From Paenibacillus sp. JZ16 (lineage in GTDB: Bacteria; Bacillota; Bacilli; Paenibacillales; Paenibacillaceae), in assembly GCF_015326965.1 (NCBI RefSeq), contig NZ_CP017659.1, positions 2,728,001 through 2,792,000 on the forward strand: a stretch of DNA of 64,000 bases. The letters run 5' to 3'. Positions 7,539 through 15,952 of this stretch are shown in pieces. Within the stretch, counting starts at the first letter, position 1. Each line of letters opens with the position of its first letter. The notes beneath the pieces were generated by a model. That model saw only the letters and a list, made by a program, of their open reading frames with translations, did no database searches and had not been told where the DNA came from. The position numbers were made by a program, and so were the translations under genes.

Positions 7539-8339
7539 CTATCCGTGTCTTTTTGGCCTTGACATGCGTTCCATGAACAAGGCTACCCTGCGCCTGCTCA
7601 AAAATCGAATCATTTGACCCATAAGGTAATTGTTACGGCCATCGATGATATAGCTGCGTCCTTGATCAATCCCGCGAAATCCGGCCTGTACAACCTTCTC
7701 CGGGGTCGAGAGCTTTTGGCCCGCCCCCATTTCCTCACTGCCGACCGCATCGAAAAACCCCGTCTCGGTTGCACCTGGACACAGTGCGAGCACGCGAACG
7801 CCTCTCACGCGCGTTTCCGCCCATAGCGCCTCGGAGAAGGACAATACAAATGCTTTGGTAGCCCCATAAACGGCTGAATAAGCACAAGGCATGAACGCGG
7901 CCATCGATGCCACGTTAACGATGACGCCGTCCTTTCTCCTCAGCATATCGGGCAGCAACCGATGCGTAAGATCGACTAACGCAGCCGTGTTCAGCATGAT
8001 CTCCTCCTGCTCGCGCTCCGGGTCTATTTCTTCGAAACGGCCATAGGTGCCAACGCCTGCGTTGTTGATGAGAATATCCACGGACAAGCCCCATTCGGAA
8101 ATTTGTTCAGCCAGTTGGCGCGGGGCGTTCGCTTTGGACAAATCGCAAGCGAGTGCATAAGTCTGTACGCCATACTGACGGTTGATTTCCTTGGCCATTG
8201 AATCCAGTTTGTCCTTGGAGCGCGCTGCCAGAACAACATGACAGCCTTGTGCCGCCAGTTCGTTGGCATACGCTTTCCCAATTCCGGATGAAGCACCGGT
8301 GACTACTGCTAGCTTGTTACGATAAGTATACCTGTTCAA
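7539..8339 (-). CDS. Short-chain dehydrogenase/reductase
   Basis: NAD(P)-dependent oxidoreductase of 266 residues. Rossmann motif TGASSGIG (residues 14-21), NNAG near 93, and the catalytic YxxxK (YGATK) near 158 preceded by a serine. The C-terminal extension (SRRRVALFMERMSRPKR) resembles membrane-associated SDRs of the DltE/YqjQ type. Translation starts at TTG 8339, with AGGAGG nine bases upstream. It is divergent from an XRE-family regulator gene across a ~240-bp gap (8340-8582) in which I see no further gene. The substrate is unknown. Confidence 0.87.
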   Translation of the reverse strand: MNRYTYRNKLAVVTGASSGIGKAYANELAAQGCHVVLAARSKDKLDSMAKEINRQYGVQTYALACDLSKANAPRQLAEQISEWGLSVDILINNAGVGTYGRFEEIDPEREQEEIMLNTAALVDLTHRLLPDMLRRKDGVIVNVASMAAFMPCAYSAVYGATKAFVLSFSEALWAETRVRGVRVLALCPGATETGFFDAVGSEEMGAGQKLSTPEKVVQAGFRGIDQGRSYIIDGRNNYLMGQMIRFLSRRRVALFMERMSRPKRHG

Positions 8340-8582
8340 GAAAAAAACCTCCTATTTAGCACTTCTCTGACATAAATTATCTTCATCTTACTGTCGATAG
8401 GCATGGGTTAACCACATCATGTTTATACTATTAGCGGGATTAATAGCTTCAGTACTCGTTATCGTTCTCTTTTGTAGAAACGGCATTCAACAGAGACTAT
8501 AATAATCATGTATAGAGTGCTTTTGGTCTATTGGGTTAATAGCGATATCTATCTTCCATATGATTAATTAGAGGTGACCCAC

Positions 8583-9440
8583 TTGAAAATGAATAATTCC
8601 TCATCCGCATTAGGCGACTTCCTTAAATCTCGCAGAGAACGGTTGCAGCCTTCAGAGGTAGGGATTCAGCCGCTGCCCGGACGAAGACGCACACCGGGAC
8701 TTCGAAGAGAAGAAGTCTCTTATCTTGCCAATATAAGCGTGACTTACTATGCCTGGCTGGAGCAAGGCAAGGAGGTTAATCCTTCGCCGGAAGTGCTGCT
8801 AAGTATCAGCAAAGCGCTTCAACTTGACGAAGACGAGCAGAAGCATCTATTCGATCTGGCCAATGTAGATGTGGCGAGCGTCGTCGTCACAGTGCCAAAT
8901 AACGGTGGGCCGGATACGGGAGTTCTGCAGAAAATCGTAAATCAACTGCATTATCCTTCTTTTATCACAGACGAAGGTACGGATGTTATCGTCTGGAATC
9001 GGGCGGCTGAACTGATCGTAGCCGATTTCGGCAGTCTGCCGGACAAGGAACGGAATATGATGGACATTATGTTTTTAAAGCCGGATTACCGCAACAGACT
9101 GGTGAATTGGGAAGGCGCTGCCCGTTACGCTGTAGCCGTTCTGCGGGCAAGCTTCGATCTTTACAAGAACAACCCGTTATATATGGAACGGTTTGAACGC
9201 TTGACGCGGGAAAGCGTGGAGTTCGTACATTTCTGGGAGCTATATGAAATCAAACAAAAACGCGTAGCTACTGCTTTATTCCATGTTCCTGACGCGCAGG
9301 AGATGGAGTTCGAGCTCCATTCCGCGGCTGTAATCGATAATGACCCGGGACTGCACTGGTGTTTCTTTGTTCCGGTGCCCGGTTCAGGCACGGAGGAGAG
9401 ATTATTGCGTTTACTTGAGCAGGACAGGCAGCTCCCGTAG
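8583..9440 (+). CDS. XRE-family regulator with MmyB-like ligand domain
   Basis: About 285 residues. The N-terminal helix-turn-helix (residues ~8-70) contains GRRRTPGLRREEVSYLANIS and YYAWLEQGK, the hallmark of the MmyB/YlbF-type XRE group. A PAS-like MmyB domain (residues ~100-265) starts at VLQKIVNQLHYPSFITDEG. The TTG at 8583 lies six bases after GAGGTG and is the likely start; GTG 8574 overlaps the ribosome binding site and ATG 8589 is also possible. The SDR gene at 9537 follows on the same strand. Such regulators commonly sit beside one SDR or other oxidoreductase gene that they control. Confidence 0.85.
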   Translation: MKMNNSSSALGDFLKSRRERLQPSEVGIQPLPGRRRTPGLRREEVSYLANISVTYYAWLEQGKEVNPSPEVLLSISKALQLDEDEQKHLFDLANVDVASVVVTVPNNGGPDTGVLQKIVNQLHYPSFITDEGTDVIVWNRAAELIVADFGSLPDKERNMMDIMFLKPDYRNRLVNWEGAARYAVAVLRASFDLYKNNPLYMERFERLTRESVEFVHFWELYEIKQKRVATALFHVPDAQEMEFELHSAAVIDNDPGLHWCFFVPVPGSGTEERLLRLLEQDRQLP

Positions 9441-9536
9441 ACTGTTACTCCCATTAATAGAATAGACATGCTGTGGCTAGCTCCCTCCAGTTGCTTGTAT
9501 GATTCCGTGGAAGACAACGATTGGAGGGTATTTATC

Positions 9537-10409
9537 ATGCAAACATGGTTCATTACAGGAGCGTCAGGAGGCTTGGCTTCAAGTATAACTCGCCGGTTGC
9601 TTGATAGAGGGGACCGTGTAGCCGCAACGGTACGCAAGCCGGGGGTGCTGGATGATCTGCAGGCACAGTATGGCTCTAGGCTATGGCAGGCTAATTTAGA
9701 TCTGACAAACCCTCAGCAAATTGCTGAAGTCGTGGAACGTGCATTTTCAGAACTGGGCACGATCGATGTGTTTGTCAATAATGCAGCCTATGGCTTGTAT
9801 GGCGCAGTGGAAGAAGCAAGCGACAAGCAAATTGAACACCAGTTTATGACCAATGTGCTTGGCTCCCTGCGTGCAGCGCGTGCAGCCCTGCCCTTTTTCC
9901 GCAAGCAGGGTGGCGGTCACATCGTACAGATTTCGAGTATGGCGGGGCATTATTCGATTCCGGGTATGGGACTATACTGCTCTTCGAAATGGGCGGTCGA
10001 AGGAGCCTTTGAAGCGCTAGCTAAGGAAGTGGCTCCGTTCAATATTAAGACCACGATGGTGGAGCCCGGCGGAATCCGAACGAACTTCCTTACAAGTAAT
10101 GCCGTATTCGGCGAGCGGATGGACGAATACCGGGATACGGAGGCGGGCCAATTCGTTAGCCTGATGAAGGCAGAACTGCCTGGTATAGATATGAGCATGT
10201 TCAATCAAATGGTTGTCGGCGACCCGGATAAAATGGCGCAGCAGATTATCCGTCGTGTCGACCAGGGAGAGGGTCCGATACGTATGGCGTTGGGCAGTGA
10301 CGCCTATGAGCAAATCCGGGCTGCCCTGCTGGACAGACTGGCCGCTCTGGAAGCACAGAAAGAGCTGGCTTACTCCACTGATTCAGATGATGTGGTAAAA
10401 CCATTTTAA
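9537..10409 (+). CDS. Short-chain dehydrogenase/reductase
   Basis: An SDR of about 290 residues with TGASGGLA near the N-terminus, NNAAYG near residue 82 and YCSSK as the YxxxK catalytic motif. The variant glycine motif (TGxxGGL) and the long C-terminus match a group of classical SDRs with unassigned substrates. ATG 9537 has GGAGGG about nine bases upstream; the reading frame opens earlier, at 9468, without support. The gene probably belongs to the unit headed by the MmyB-type regulator at 8583. Confidence 0.87.
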   Translation: MQTWFITGASGGLASSITRRLLDRGDRVAATVRKPGVLDDLQAQYGSRLWQANLDLTNPQQIAEVVERAFSELGTIDVFVNNAAYGLYGAVEEASDKQIEHQFMTNVLGSLRAARAALPFFRKQGGGHIVQISSMAGHYSIPGMGLYCSSKWAVEGAFEALAKEVAPFNIKTTMVEPGGIRTNFLTSNAVFGERMDEYRDTEAGQFVSLMKAELPGIDMSMFNQMVVGDPDKMAQQIIRRVDQGEGPIRMALGSDAYEQIRAALLDRLAALEAQKELAYSTDSDDVVKPF

Positions 10410-10444
10410 AGGATAACAAAGAATTCGACATCCACGGCAACTGA

Positions 10445-10506
10445 TATGCTCCTCTGAAGTAGTCGGTTTATTTATTAAACCTGCTTACTTAAAGGGGAGC
10501 ATTTTT
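10445..10506 (+). terminator. Terminator after the SDR gene
   Basis: A long imperfect hairpin with outer arms ATGCTCC (10445-10451) and GGAGCAT (10496-10502) and an inner GGTTTATTTATTAAACC stem-loop, followed by TTTTT. Confidence 0.7.
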
Positions 10507-10559
10507 AAAACTTGCCGTTACTTATGATACAGTTCTCCGTTTCACCTATAGAACAAGAT

Positions 10560-10584
10560 TAAAAGACATCCGCTCGGATGTCTT
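10560..10584 (-). terminator. Terminator after the minus-strand XRE gene
   Basis: AAGACATCC (10563-10571) pairs with GGATGTCTT (10576-10584). The T-run lies on the minus strand, just past the stop of the gene ending at 10623. Confidence 0.6.
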
Positions 10585-10622
10585 GATTCATGCCGAATAA
10601 GACTTCTGATTGCCTTCCTATA

Positions 10623-11501
10623 CTAAACTCTTCGAGAAGATTCAAGCTCCTCTGAATGCTGGCTTCGATAATCGATTAACAGTTGCTGCATCTTATCCAC
10701 CGTGCCATCTGGATGAGGAACATGAATGGAAACGGTCAAATTAGAATCGTTCAAGTAATGAAACGAAACCAGATCAAAATTCAAGATTCCGAGATTCGGA
10801 CAATGCAGCGTCTTAGGAGCATCCATAGCATCGAGAACCTCGTGGGAATCCCAAAATTCTCGAAACTCCCTGCTAGCCTGTGAAAGCGCCTCGAACTGCT
10901 CGGACCACCAAGGATCGTCGACGTGACGGGCATACCCGGCATGGAAATTGGCAACGATTCGCCGAGCATGCAGTTCCCATTGGTCTCCCTTTGCATAGCG
11001 GAAACGGGGAGAAGTAAACGTCATCCAGACCAAATTCCGCTCCCTATCCGACATCACCGTGAGATTCCCATTTAATGCGCAGTAGGCCTCATTCCAGGCA
11101 ATGATGTTCATGCGCGCATCCATGACATTCGCAGGGGAAAGGTTCTGGCTATCCAAAAAACGTTGAAGTTCCGGTGTTACCTTAGAGGGTTGCTTCGTAC
11201 CGGCCAAGGGAAATTGTTTACGGGCAAGATGGTACAGATGCCTGCGTTCAGATTCATCTAACCGAAGCACTTTCGCTATTCGATCAAGCACCTCAGCGGA
11301 TACGTTGATATGACGCCCTTGTTCCAAATAGGTGTACCAATCCAATCCCACATCTGCCAGCAGAGCTACCTCGCTGCGACGAAGTCCGGGTGTTCGTCTG
11401 CGTCCGGAATCCGGCAAACCTGCTTGCTCTGGGGTTATTCGTTCACGGCGTGAACGCAAAAAACGGGACAATTCCTCATAACGGTCCAATCTGTCTTCCA
11501 T
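10623..11501 (-). CDS. XRE-family regulator with MmyB-like ligand domain (second copy type)
   Basis: About 292 residues, with the same architecture as the regulator at 8583: a helix-turn-helix with GRRRTPGLRRSEVALLADVG and WYTYLEQGR, then an MmyB-like PAS domain (residues ~105-275). The first ATG (11510) lies only one base after AGGAGG. The second, at 11501, has ideal spacing and is preferred. It is divergent from the FMN-reductase gene at 11695. Two inverted repeats in between (11531-11551, 11602-11616) are candidate operators. It is paralogous in type to, but clearly different in sequence from, the 8583 gene. Confidence 0.85.
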   Translation of the reverse strand: MEDRLDRYEELSRFLRSRRERITPEQAGLPDSGRRRTPGLRRSEVALLADVGLDWYTYLEQGRHINVSAEVLDRIAKVLRLDESERRHLYHLARKQFPLAGTKQPSKVTPELQRFLDSQNLSPANVMDARMNIIAWNEAYCALNGNLTVMSDRERNLVWMTFTSPRFRYAKGDQWELHARRIVANFHAGYARHVDDPWWSEQFEALSQASREFREFWDSHEVLDAMDAPKTLHCPNLGILNFDLVSFHYLNDSNLTVSIHVPHPDGTVDKMQQLLIDYRSQHSEELESSRRV

Positions 11502-11530
11502 GTCCTCCATACCTCCTACCTATTCATGAA

Positions 11531-11616
11531 CGTAGGATTTCCAATCCTACGATAACTAGATCTCTTCCTAGCCTCTTCGTGTCCATTTAGACTAGTTTAT
11601 GTCCTCCTTAGGAGGA
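11531..11616. promoter_or_regulatory. Two inverted repeats, candidate operators
   Basis: CGTAGGAT-TTCCA-ATCCTACG (11531-11551) is a perfect 8-bp-arm repeat. TCCTCCT-T-AGGAGGA (11602-11616) is a perfect 7-bp-arm repeat. Both lie between the divergent XRE regulator and the FMN reductase gene. The second could instead be a fortuitous ribosome-binding-site-like sequence. Confidence 0.45.
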
Positions 11617-11694
11617 ATAGCAAGAATGGATAGACAGTGATGATCGGTCCCACCTGTTCAACTCCATTCAGACCCTATCATTGAGGTGATGAAA

Positions 11695-12264
11695 ATGAAA
11701 GTAGCCGCCATAGTCGGAAGCATTCGCAAAGATTCATACAACCTGAAGCTGGCCCGTTATATTCAAAACCGTTATCAGCATCTTTTTCAGTTGGATGTGC
11801 TGAACATTCGGGATCTCCCCTTTTACGATCAGGATATCGAGTCTGTTCCGCCCCAGCCGGTTATCGATTTTAAGGCGAACGTCGCTGCTGCCGACGCGGT
11901 GTTATGGATCACTCCGGAATATAATTCGACCATTCCCGGCGTCATGGCGAACGCGATTGACTGGTTATCCCGCGTGGATCGAGTCATGATCGGAAAGCCC
12001 TCATGGATCGTCGGATCTTCCATGGGATTGTTGGGATCGGTCAAAGCGCAGGGCCATCTGCGTGACATTCTGTTCGCATCCGGTATTTCCTCGCCTCTGT
12101 TGCCTGGAAATGAAGTGTACATTGGTCTTGTTCATGAGAAGTTTAACGAGAAGGGTGAGCTGACAGATGAACCTACCATTCAGTACCTTGATCTTGTAAC
12201 CGACAATTTCGTGAAATGGATGAAAGAGCTCTCCCAATTGAAGCAGCTCCAAAGTCAAAAATAA
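11695..12264 (+). CDS. NADPH-dependent FMN reductase / flavodoxin-like quinone reductase
   Basis: About 189 residues with a flavodoxin-like fold. The N-terminal phosphate-binding loop is GSIRKDSYN (after VAAIVG), and the central PEYNSTIPGVMANAIDWLSR is typical of the NADPH-dependent FMN reductase family (azoreductase or chromate-reductase-like proteins). Cytoplasmic reduction of quinones, azo dyes or flavin is the expected role. ATG 11695 is six bases after GAGGTG; the GTG at 11686 is part of that ribosome binding site. It is followed closely by the Dabb gene, suggesting an operon. Confidence 0.88.
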   Translation: MKVAAIVGSIRKDSYNLKLARYIQNRYQHLFQLDVLNIRDLPFYDQDIESVPPQPVIDFKANVAAADAVLWITPEYNSTIPGVMANAIDWLSRVDRVMIGKPSWIVGSSMGLLGSVKAQGHLRDILFASGISSPLLPGNEVYIGLVHEKFNEKGELTDEPTIQYLDLVTDNFVKWMKELSQLKQLQSQK

Positions 12265-12291
12265 ACAGAAAGAAAACTAGGAGTGAGTAAG

Positions 12292-12594
12292 ATGTTTGAG
12301 CATATCGTGCTATTGAAATTCAAGCCCGATGTTTCTATTGAAGTAAAAGAAAGTGCAATAAAGCGCGCATATGACTTTAAAGGGAATATTCCGGGGATCG
12401 TGGAGCTTAGCGCCGGGATTAACGTTACGGAGGAAATAGAGCATATGCAGGGGTTTAGGCTGGGAATCAGAGTCACTTTCGAGAATCAACAGGCTTGCCG
12501 GGAGTATATTCAGCACCCCCTGCATCAAGGATTATTGCAATCCATCGGCCCGTTTGTTGAAGGAATCGTCGTTATGGATTACCCGTTTGCTTAA
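12292..12594 (+). CDS. Dabb (stress-responsive A/B barrel) domain protein
   Basis: A small 100-residue protein covering one dimeric alpha/beta barrel: MFEHIVLLKFKPDV at the start, the PGIVELSAGINVTEE centre, and the HPLHQGLLQSIGPFVEGIVV end. Dabb proteins act as dimers and are either small enzymes or stress proteins; no specific reaction can be read. The ATG at 12292 follows TAGGAG with 8-base spacing. It lies 27 bp after the FMN reductase, probably in the same transcript. Confidence 0.87.
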   Translation: MFEHIVLLKFKPDVSIEVKESAIKRAYDFKGNIPGIVELSAGINVTEEIEHMQGFRLGIRVTFENQQACREYIQHPLHQGLLQSIGPFVEGIVVMDYPFA

Positions 12595-12635
12595 TGCTCC
12601 CCTTTAAAACACTTTAGAAAGGAGAGATTGCTGAA

Positions 12636-12833
12636 ATGGATGAGAAGCTTGCCGGCAAAGTTGCCCTGGTCACTGGAGCATCCAGAGGAATCGGCAGAAC
12701 CATTGCCGAGTATTTAGCGAATCATGGCGCCAAGGCGGTTATCAATTTTGCGAATCGTTCAGCGATGTTACGGAAGCGGATTACGACCAGCTATTTGCGA
12801 TTGCGGCATGGCATTCACCTGCAAATAGTATAG
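12636..12833 (+). pseudogene. Short-chain dehydrogenase with an internal deletion
   Basis: It begins as an intact SDR with a good ribosome binding site (GAAAGGAG): GKVALVTGASRGIGRTIAEY. After VINFAN the open frame becomes nonsense. In the next frame, from about 12762, FSDVTEADYDQLFAI appears, which is the mid-SDR helix that should lie ~70 residues later. So roughly 200 bases were lost, joining the two parts out of frame. The NNAG and YxxxK motifs are missing, and no active enzyme is expected. Confidence 0.75.
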
Positions 12834-12915
12834 TTAAAAATTTCATTTATGCCAGTGTACCACACCAGCTTGAGGGATATAATGACGATGTATTAAGAAG
12901 AGGAGGGAAGTCATT

Positions 12916-14070
12916 TTGACTATTGAACGTTTTCAAATTCAGGTCTCTGATGAAATCCTGAACGATCTGCAATACAGAATCCATCATATCCGCTGGCCGG
13001 ATCAATTGGAAAATGCGAATTGGGAACGGGGCACGGAATTAAATTACTTAAAATCGCTAGTTTCGTATTGGAGGGACCATTATGATTGGCGCGCACAAGA
13101 AGCCAAGTTGAACCGCTTCTCCCAGTTTCGCTGCAAGATCGATGGGATCGACGTGCACTTCGTACATGAACGCGGTAAAGGTCCTAACCCTTTGCCCCTG
13201 ATTCTAAATCACGGATGGCCCGACAGTTACCTGCGTTACCAAAAAATCATTCCGCTGCTTACGGATCCGGCCAGCCATGGCGGCAACCCCGAGGACGCTT
13301 TTGACGTAATCGTCCCTTCATTACCTGGCTTTGGATTCTCCAGCCGTCCTAAACATCCCGGGGTCAACAATTTTCGTGTCGCCGAAATGTGGGTTAAGCT
13401 CATGACCGAAGAATTAGGCTACAGTAAATTCGCTGCCGCCGGTGGGGATATGGGCTCCGGTGTGACCAGATACCTGGCGGCAAACCATCCCGAACGGTTA
13501 TACGGAATCCATCTGACCGATATCGGGATTATCCGAGATCTCATAGCTTCATCTGATCAGGCCACGCTTTCGGAAGAAGAGCGGCAATACCAAAATAATG
13601 CTTCGGCATGGATGGCTCAGGAGGGCGGCTATATGTCCATTCAATCGACGCGCCCCCAAACCCTTGCATATGGACTTTCCGACTCGCCCGTAGGTTTGGC
13701 CGGTTGGATGACGGAGAAATTCCGATCATGGAGCGATTGTAACGGCGATCTTGCGCAAAAATTCAGCGAGGATGAACTCCTTACGCATATCATGATATAT
13801 TGGGTGACGAACACCATAGGATCGACAGCGCATATGTATTATGATAATGCGCATTCTTTGCCGCCAATCGGCTACATCGAGGTTCCGACTGGCCTTGCCC
13901 TATTCCCGGCGGATATCCTGTTGCCGCCCAAGGAATGGGCCATGCGCAACCTGAATGTAACCCGCTGGACTTCGATGCCCCGCGGCGGACATTTTACCGC
14001 TCTGGAGGAACCAGAGCTTTTTGCCGATGACATTCGCGCATTCTTCAGACCTTTTAGAACGAAAAGCTAG
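12916..14070 (+). CDS. Epoxide hydrolase (alpha/beta fold, EHN domain)
   Basis: A 384-residue microsomal-type epoxide hydrolase. EHN N-terminal domain (residues 3-110), oxyanion motif HGWP at 99-102, nucleophile Asp178 in GGDMGSG, and catalytic His359 in GGHFTALEEPE. It opens epoxides to diols by way of a covalent ester on Asp178, in the cytoplasm. Start TTG 12916, with GGAGGG eight bases upstream. It lies downstream of the FMN reductase, Dabb gene and broken SDR on the same strand. This fits a detoxification unit, though the natural substrate is unknown. Confidence 0.92.
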   Translation: MTIERFQIQVSDEILNDLQYRIHHIRWPDQLENANWERGTELNYLKSLVSYWRDHYDWRAQEAKLNRFSQFRCKIDGIDVHFVHERGKGPNPLPLILNHGWPDSYLRYQKIIPLLTDPASHGGNPEDAFDVIVPSLPGFGFSSRPKHPGVNNFRVAEMWVKLMTEELGYSKFAAAGGDMGSGVTRYLAANHPERLYGIHLTDIGIIRDLIASSDQATLSEEERQYQNNASAWMAQEGGYMSIQSTRPQTLAYGLSDSPVGLAGWMTEKFRSWSDCNGDLAQKFSEDELLTHIMIYWVTNTIGSTAHMYYDNAHSLPPIGYIEVPTGLALFPADILLPPKEWAMRNLNVTRWTSMPRGGHFTALEEPELFADDIRAFFRPFRTKS

Positions 14071-14168
14071 TGAATCAGAACCGTTTCGAAATAATTCTAA
14101 ATACACTGTCTAGTAGATAATAAGAAAAGTAGACGGACCGTGGTCATCCCCTGACCCTGCATCATGTT

Positions 14169-14209
14169 GCCGCTCAGTTCCCCTGTCGGGAAACGAGCGG
14201 CTTTCTCTT
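14169..14209 (+). terminator. Terminator after the epoxide hydrolase
   Basis: GCCGCTC (14169-14175) pairs with GAGCGGC (14195-14201), with an inner TTCCC/GGGAA pairing, followed by TTTCTCTT. Confidence 0.75.
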
Positions 14210-14284
14210 GACCTTGAAGGCACCTTTGACCGGATTAATTGACAATCCTTATCAACCACGGTTTTGTTACAAAAGTTATTTACT

Positions 14285-14449
14285 TTAATTAAATACCTTT
14301 TTAACAAAGTCAATAAGCTTAGACTTTAAGGCATCACCGTGCTCTCCCTTATGGTACATATCTGTTCCGTGATAACCACTCTCATCCACAATTAGCTCTT
14401 TATCCGTGGCTCCGGATGCTTGATATAATTTGCGCATATCAGTTGACCG
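14285..14449 (-). pseudogene. C-terminal fragment of an alpha/beta hydrolase
   Basis: An open minus-strand stretch reads MRKLYQASGATDKELIVDES, then GYHGTDMYHKGEHGDALKSK to a TAA at 14285. This is the typical ending of a small alpha/beta hydrolase, including the GYHGTDM segment that carries the catalytic histidine. Everything upstream (nucleophile elbow, oxyanion loop) is absent. The fragment ends where the plus-strand fragment begins. Confidence 0.65.
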
Positions 14450-14724
14450 TTCGCGGGCCGGATTGGATGACCGACCCTTACTTCCTCAGCCCGGGAGCAG
14501 AAAGCCTGCTCACCCTTTTTGGCGCAGAACACTCACTTGGAGGGATCGCTGGTTACGAGGTTAAAGAAACAACAGATGAAAACCCAGAACGAGTTGCCCT
14601 GATCCAAAAGGTTACATGGGCTTACCTTCGACATGTACTCGATATTGAGCAGACCAATTGGTCGGCCGTGAAACAGACTTTGTCCGAGACGACCTATTCA
14701 ATTGGTCGAATTGAATCCAAATAA
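14446..14724 (+). pseudogene. C-terminal fragment of a second alpha/beta hydrolase (chlorophyllase-like)
   Basis: About 92 codons from GPDWMTDPYFLSPGAESLLT to LGRIESK-like SIGRIESK. The FGAEHSLGGI stretch carries a likely catalytic histidine, and VTWAYLRHVLD is a typical C-terminal helix of hydrolases recalled from actinobacterial and Bacillota genomes. The N-terminal two thirds are missing. An upstream ATG at 14416 is read from the opposite-strand fragment, so it is not a genuine start. Confidence 0.65.
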
Positions 14725-14740
14725 AGCTCTAGAGAAAGAC

Positions 14741-14792
14741 AGCGAGCTCCCCCCGCCGGCCCAATGCCTGTGAGGGAGCTCGCTCTCTTTTT
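14741..14792. terminator. Strong bidirectional terminator
   Basis: AGCGAGCTCCC (14741-14751) pairs with GGGAGCTCGCT (14774-14784), flanked by GAGAAAGAC on one side and CTCTTTTT on the other. It separates the hydrolase scar from the converging MarR gene. Confidence 0.8.
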
Positions 14793-14810
14793 CTGGTTTC
14801 TTGAGGTACG

Positions 14811-15293
14811 TCAGCGATAGAAGTCAACCATATTTCCAAACAGCCGTTTAATAAATTCGAGCTCGCTTTCGTTATAACTTTCCAAAAATTCGTACATTCT
14901 TTGCCTTTCCTTCGCATGAAGCTCATGATGAGCAGCAAATAGCTTTTTGCCGACAGGCGTTAACCGAAAATACACTTCCTTTTTGTTATCGTTGAGCTGG
15001 GCTTTTCGCACCCAACCTGCCTTTAGTAATTTATTTGCGATCTTGGAGGTATTTCCTTTGCTTAAATTTATTCTCTCCGCGATGGAAGTGAGATTGATCG
15101 GCTCCTGCTCTCCGATGCACGCAATGGTGTGCAGTTCCGTCATATTCAAGCTGAATTCCGATTCAATATGCTTCCGGATATCCTCCAGGTATGTGGCAGT
15201 TATTCGGGTTTCATATTGCTCTTTTTGCTCAAGAAACTGAACGAAAAATTCATGAATGGCGGTTTTGGTTTTGTTCTTACTGGCAGTTTCCAT
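14811..15293 (-). CDS. MarR-family transcriptional regulator
   Basis: A 160-residue winged-helix regulator. The recognition region is INLTSIAERINLSKGNTSKI, then ANKLLKAGWVRK; the wing is LNDNKKEVYFRLTPVGKKL, followed by dimerisation helices. The ribosome binding site GAGGGAGT lies upstream. It is divergent from ridA and the FAD monooxygenase, across a region with two palindromes. It likely represses both directions and responds to a small phenolic or oxidant ligand; the ligand is not readable. Confidence 0.88.
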   Translation of the reverse strand: METASKNKTKTAIHEFFVQFLEQKEQYETRITATYLEDIRKHIESEFSLNMTELHTIACIGEQEPINLTSIAERINLSKGNTSKIANKLLKAGWVRKAQLNDNKKEVYFRLTPVGKKLFAAHHELHAKERQRMYEFLESYNESELEFIKRLFGNMVDFYR

Positions 15294-15337
15294 GATTATG
15301 CTGACTCCCTCGACTTATTTGTTTATTATATCATAGA

Positions 15338-15434
15338 TTGTTTCCTGAGAAACAAACGATCATACTCATATTAAGATTGGTGTTGACAGGATAAAGAATA
15401 AATAAGTACAATTATATTGTTTCATATGAAACAA
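15338..15434. promoter_or_regulatory. MarR operators and rightward promoter
   Basis: TTGTTTC-CTGA-GAAACAA (15338-15355) and the perfect 18-bp palindrome TTGTTTCATATGAAACAA (15417-15434) share identical 7-bp arms. A rightward sigma-A promoter, TTGACA (15383-15388) and TACAAT (15407-15412) with an 18-bp spacer, lies between them. The second palindrome covers the start of transcription toward ridA; the first lies next to the marR start. Confidence 0.85.
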
Positions 15435-15526
15435 AAATTATATATAATTTTTATCATACCCTTTTTAACAAGCAATAAAAAGATTCTACCGAAACAATAA
15501 TTAATGAAGGAGGTGCATACCTACCA

Positions 15527-15928
15527 ATGGAACTCGTGAATCCGAAGACATTGACGGATAAGGTTACATCTGTAATTTCTCATGTCGTGGTAACTACTGC
15601 CTCCAAACTGGCCTTCATCTCAGGTCAGGTTTCTGTAGATGAAACAGGAGCATTGGTCGGTTCAGGGGACTATTACGCGCAAGCGGTTCAAGTGTTCACC
15701 AATCTTAAGTATGCATTGGAAGCCGTGCGAGCGGATCCATTGTACATTGGAAAGATGAATATCTTTGTGGTAAACCACAACCCGGAATTGATTTCGATTA
15801 TTTTTGATGCAGGATTTTATGTGTTTGGCCCTAACTGGCCGAAGACAGCAAGTACCTATATAGGCGTTCAAGCACTAGCCGATCCTGAATGGCTTATCGA
15901 AATAGACGCTATCGTGATCTTCCCATAA
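15527..15928 (+). CDS. RidA-family (YjgF/YER057c/UK114) protein
   Basis: A 133-residue RidA-like protein (chorismate-mutase-like trimer fold). Family landmarks: KLAFISGQVSVDETGALVG, the QAVQVFTNLKYALEAV helix, and a WPKTASTYIGVQALADPEWL-like segment. The canonical arginine of true imine deaminases (usually in an RxxV segment near residue 105) is replaced by TASTYIGV here. It may thus belong to a RidA subfamily with another role, perhaps linked to the adjacent monooxygenase. It sits 24 bp before that gene, clearly in one operon. Confidence 0.88.
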   Translation: MELVNPKTLTDKVTSVISHVVVTTASKLAFISGQVSVDETGALVGSGDYYAQAVQVFTNLKYALEAVRADPLYIGKMNIFVVNHNPELISIIFDAGFYVFGPNWPKTASTYIGVQALADPEWLIEIDAIVIFP

Positions 15929-15952
15929 TGTTTAAGAAAAGAGGTTATTTAT

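Noticed and set aside
14416..14445. Start codon of the plus-strand hydrolase frame
   Set aside because: The first ten codons are read from the opposite-strand hydrolase fragment and carry no ribosome binding site, so the frame is a fragment, not a short gene.
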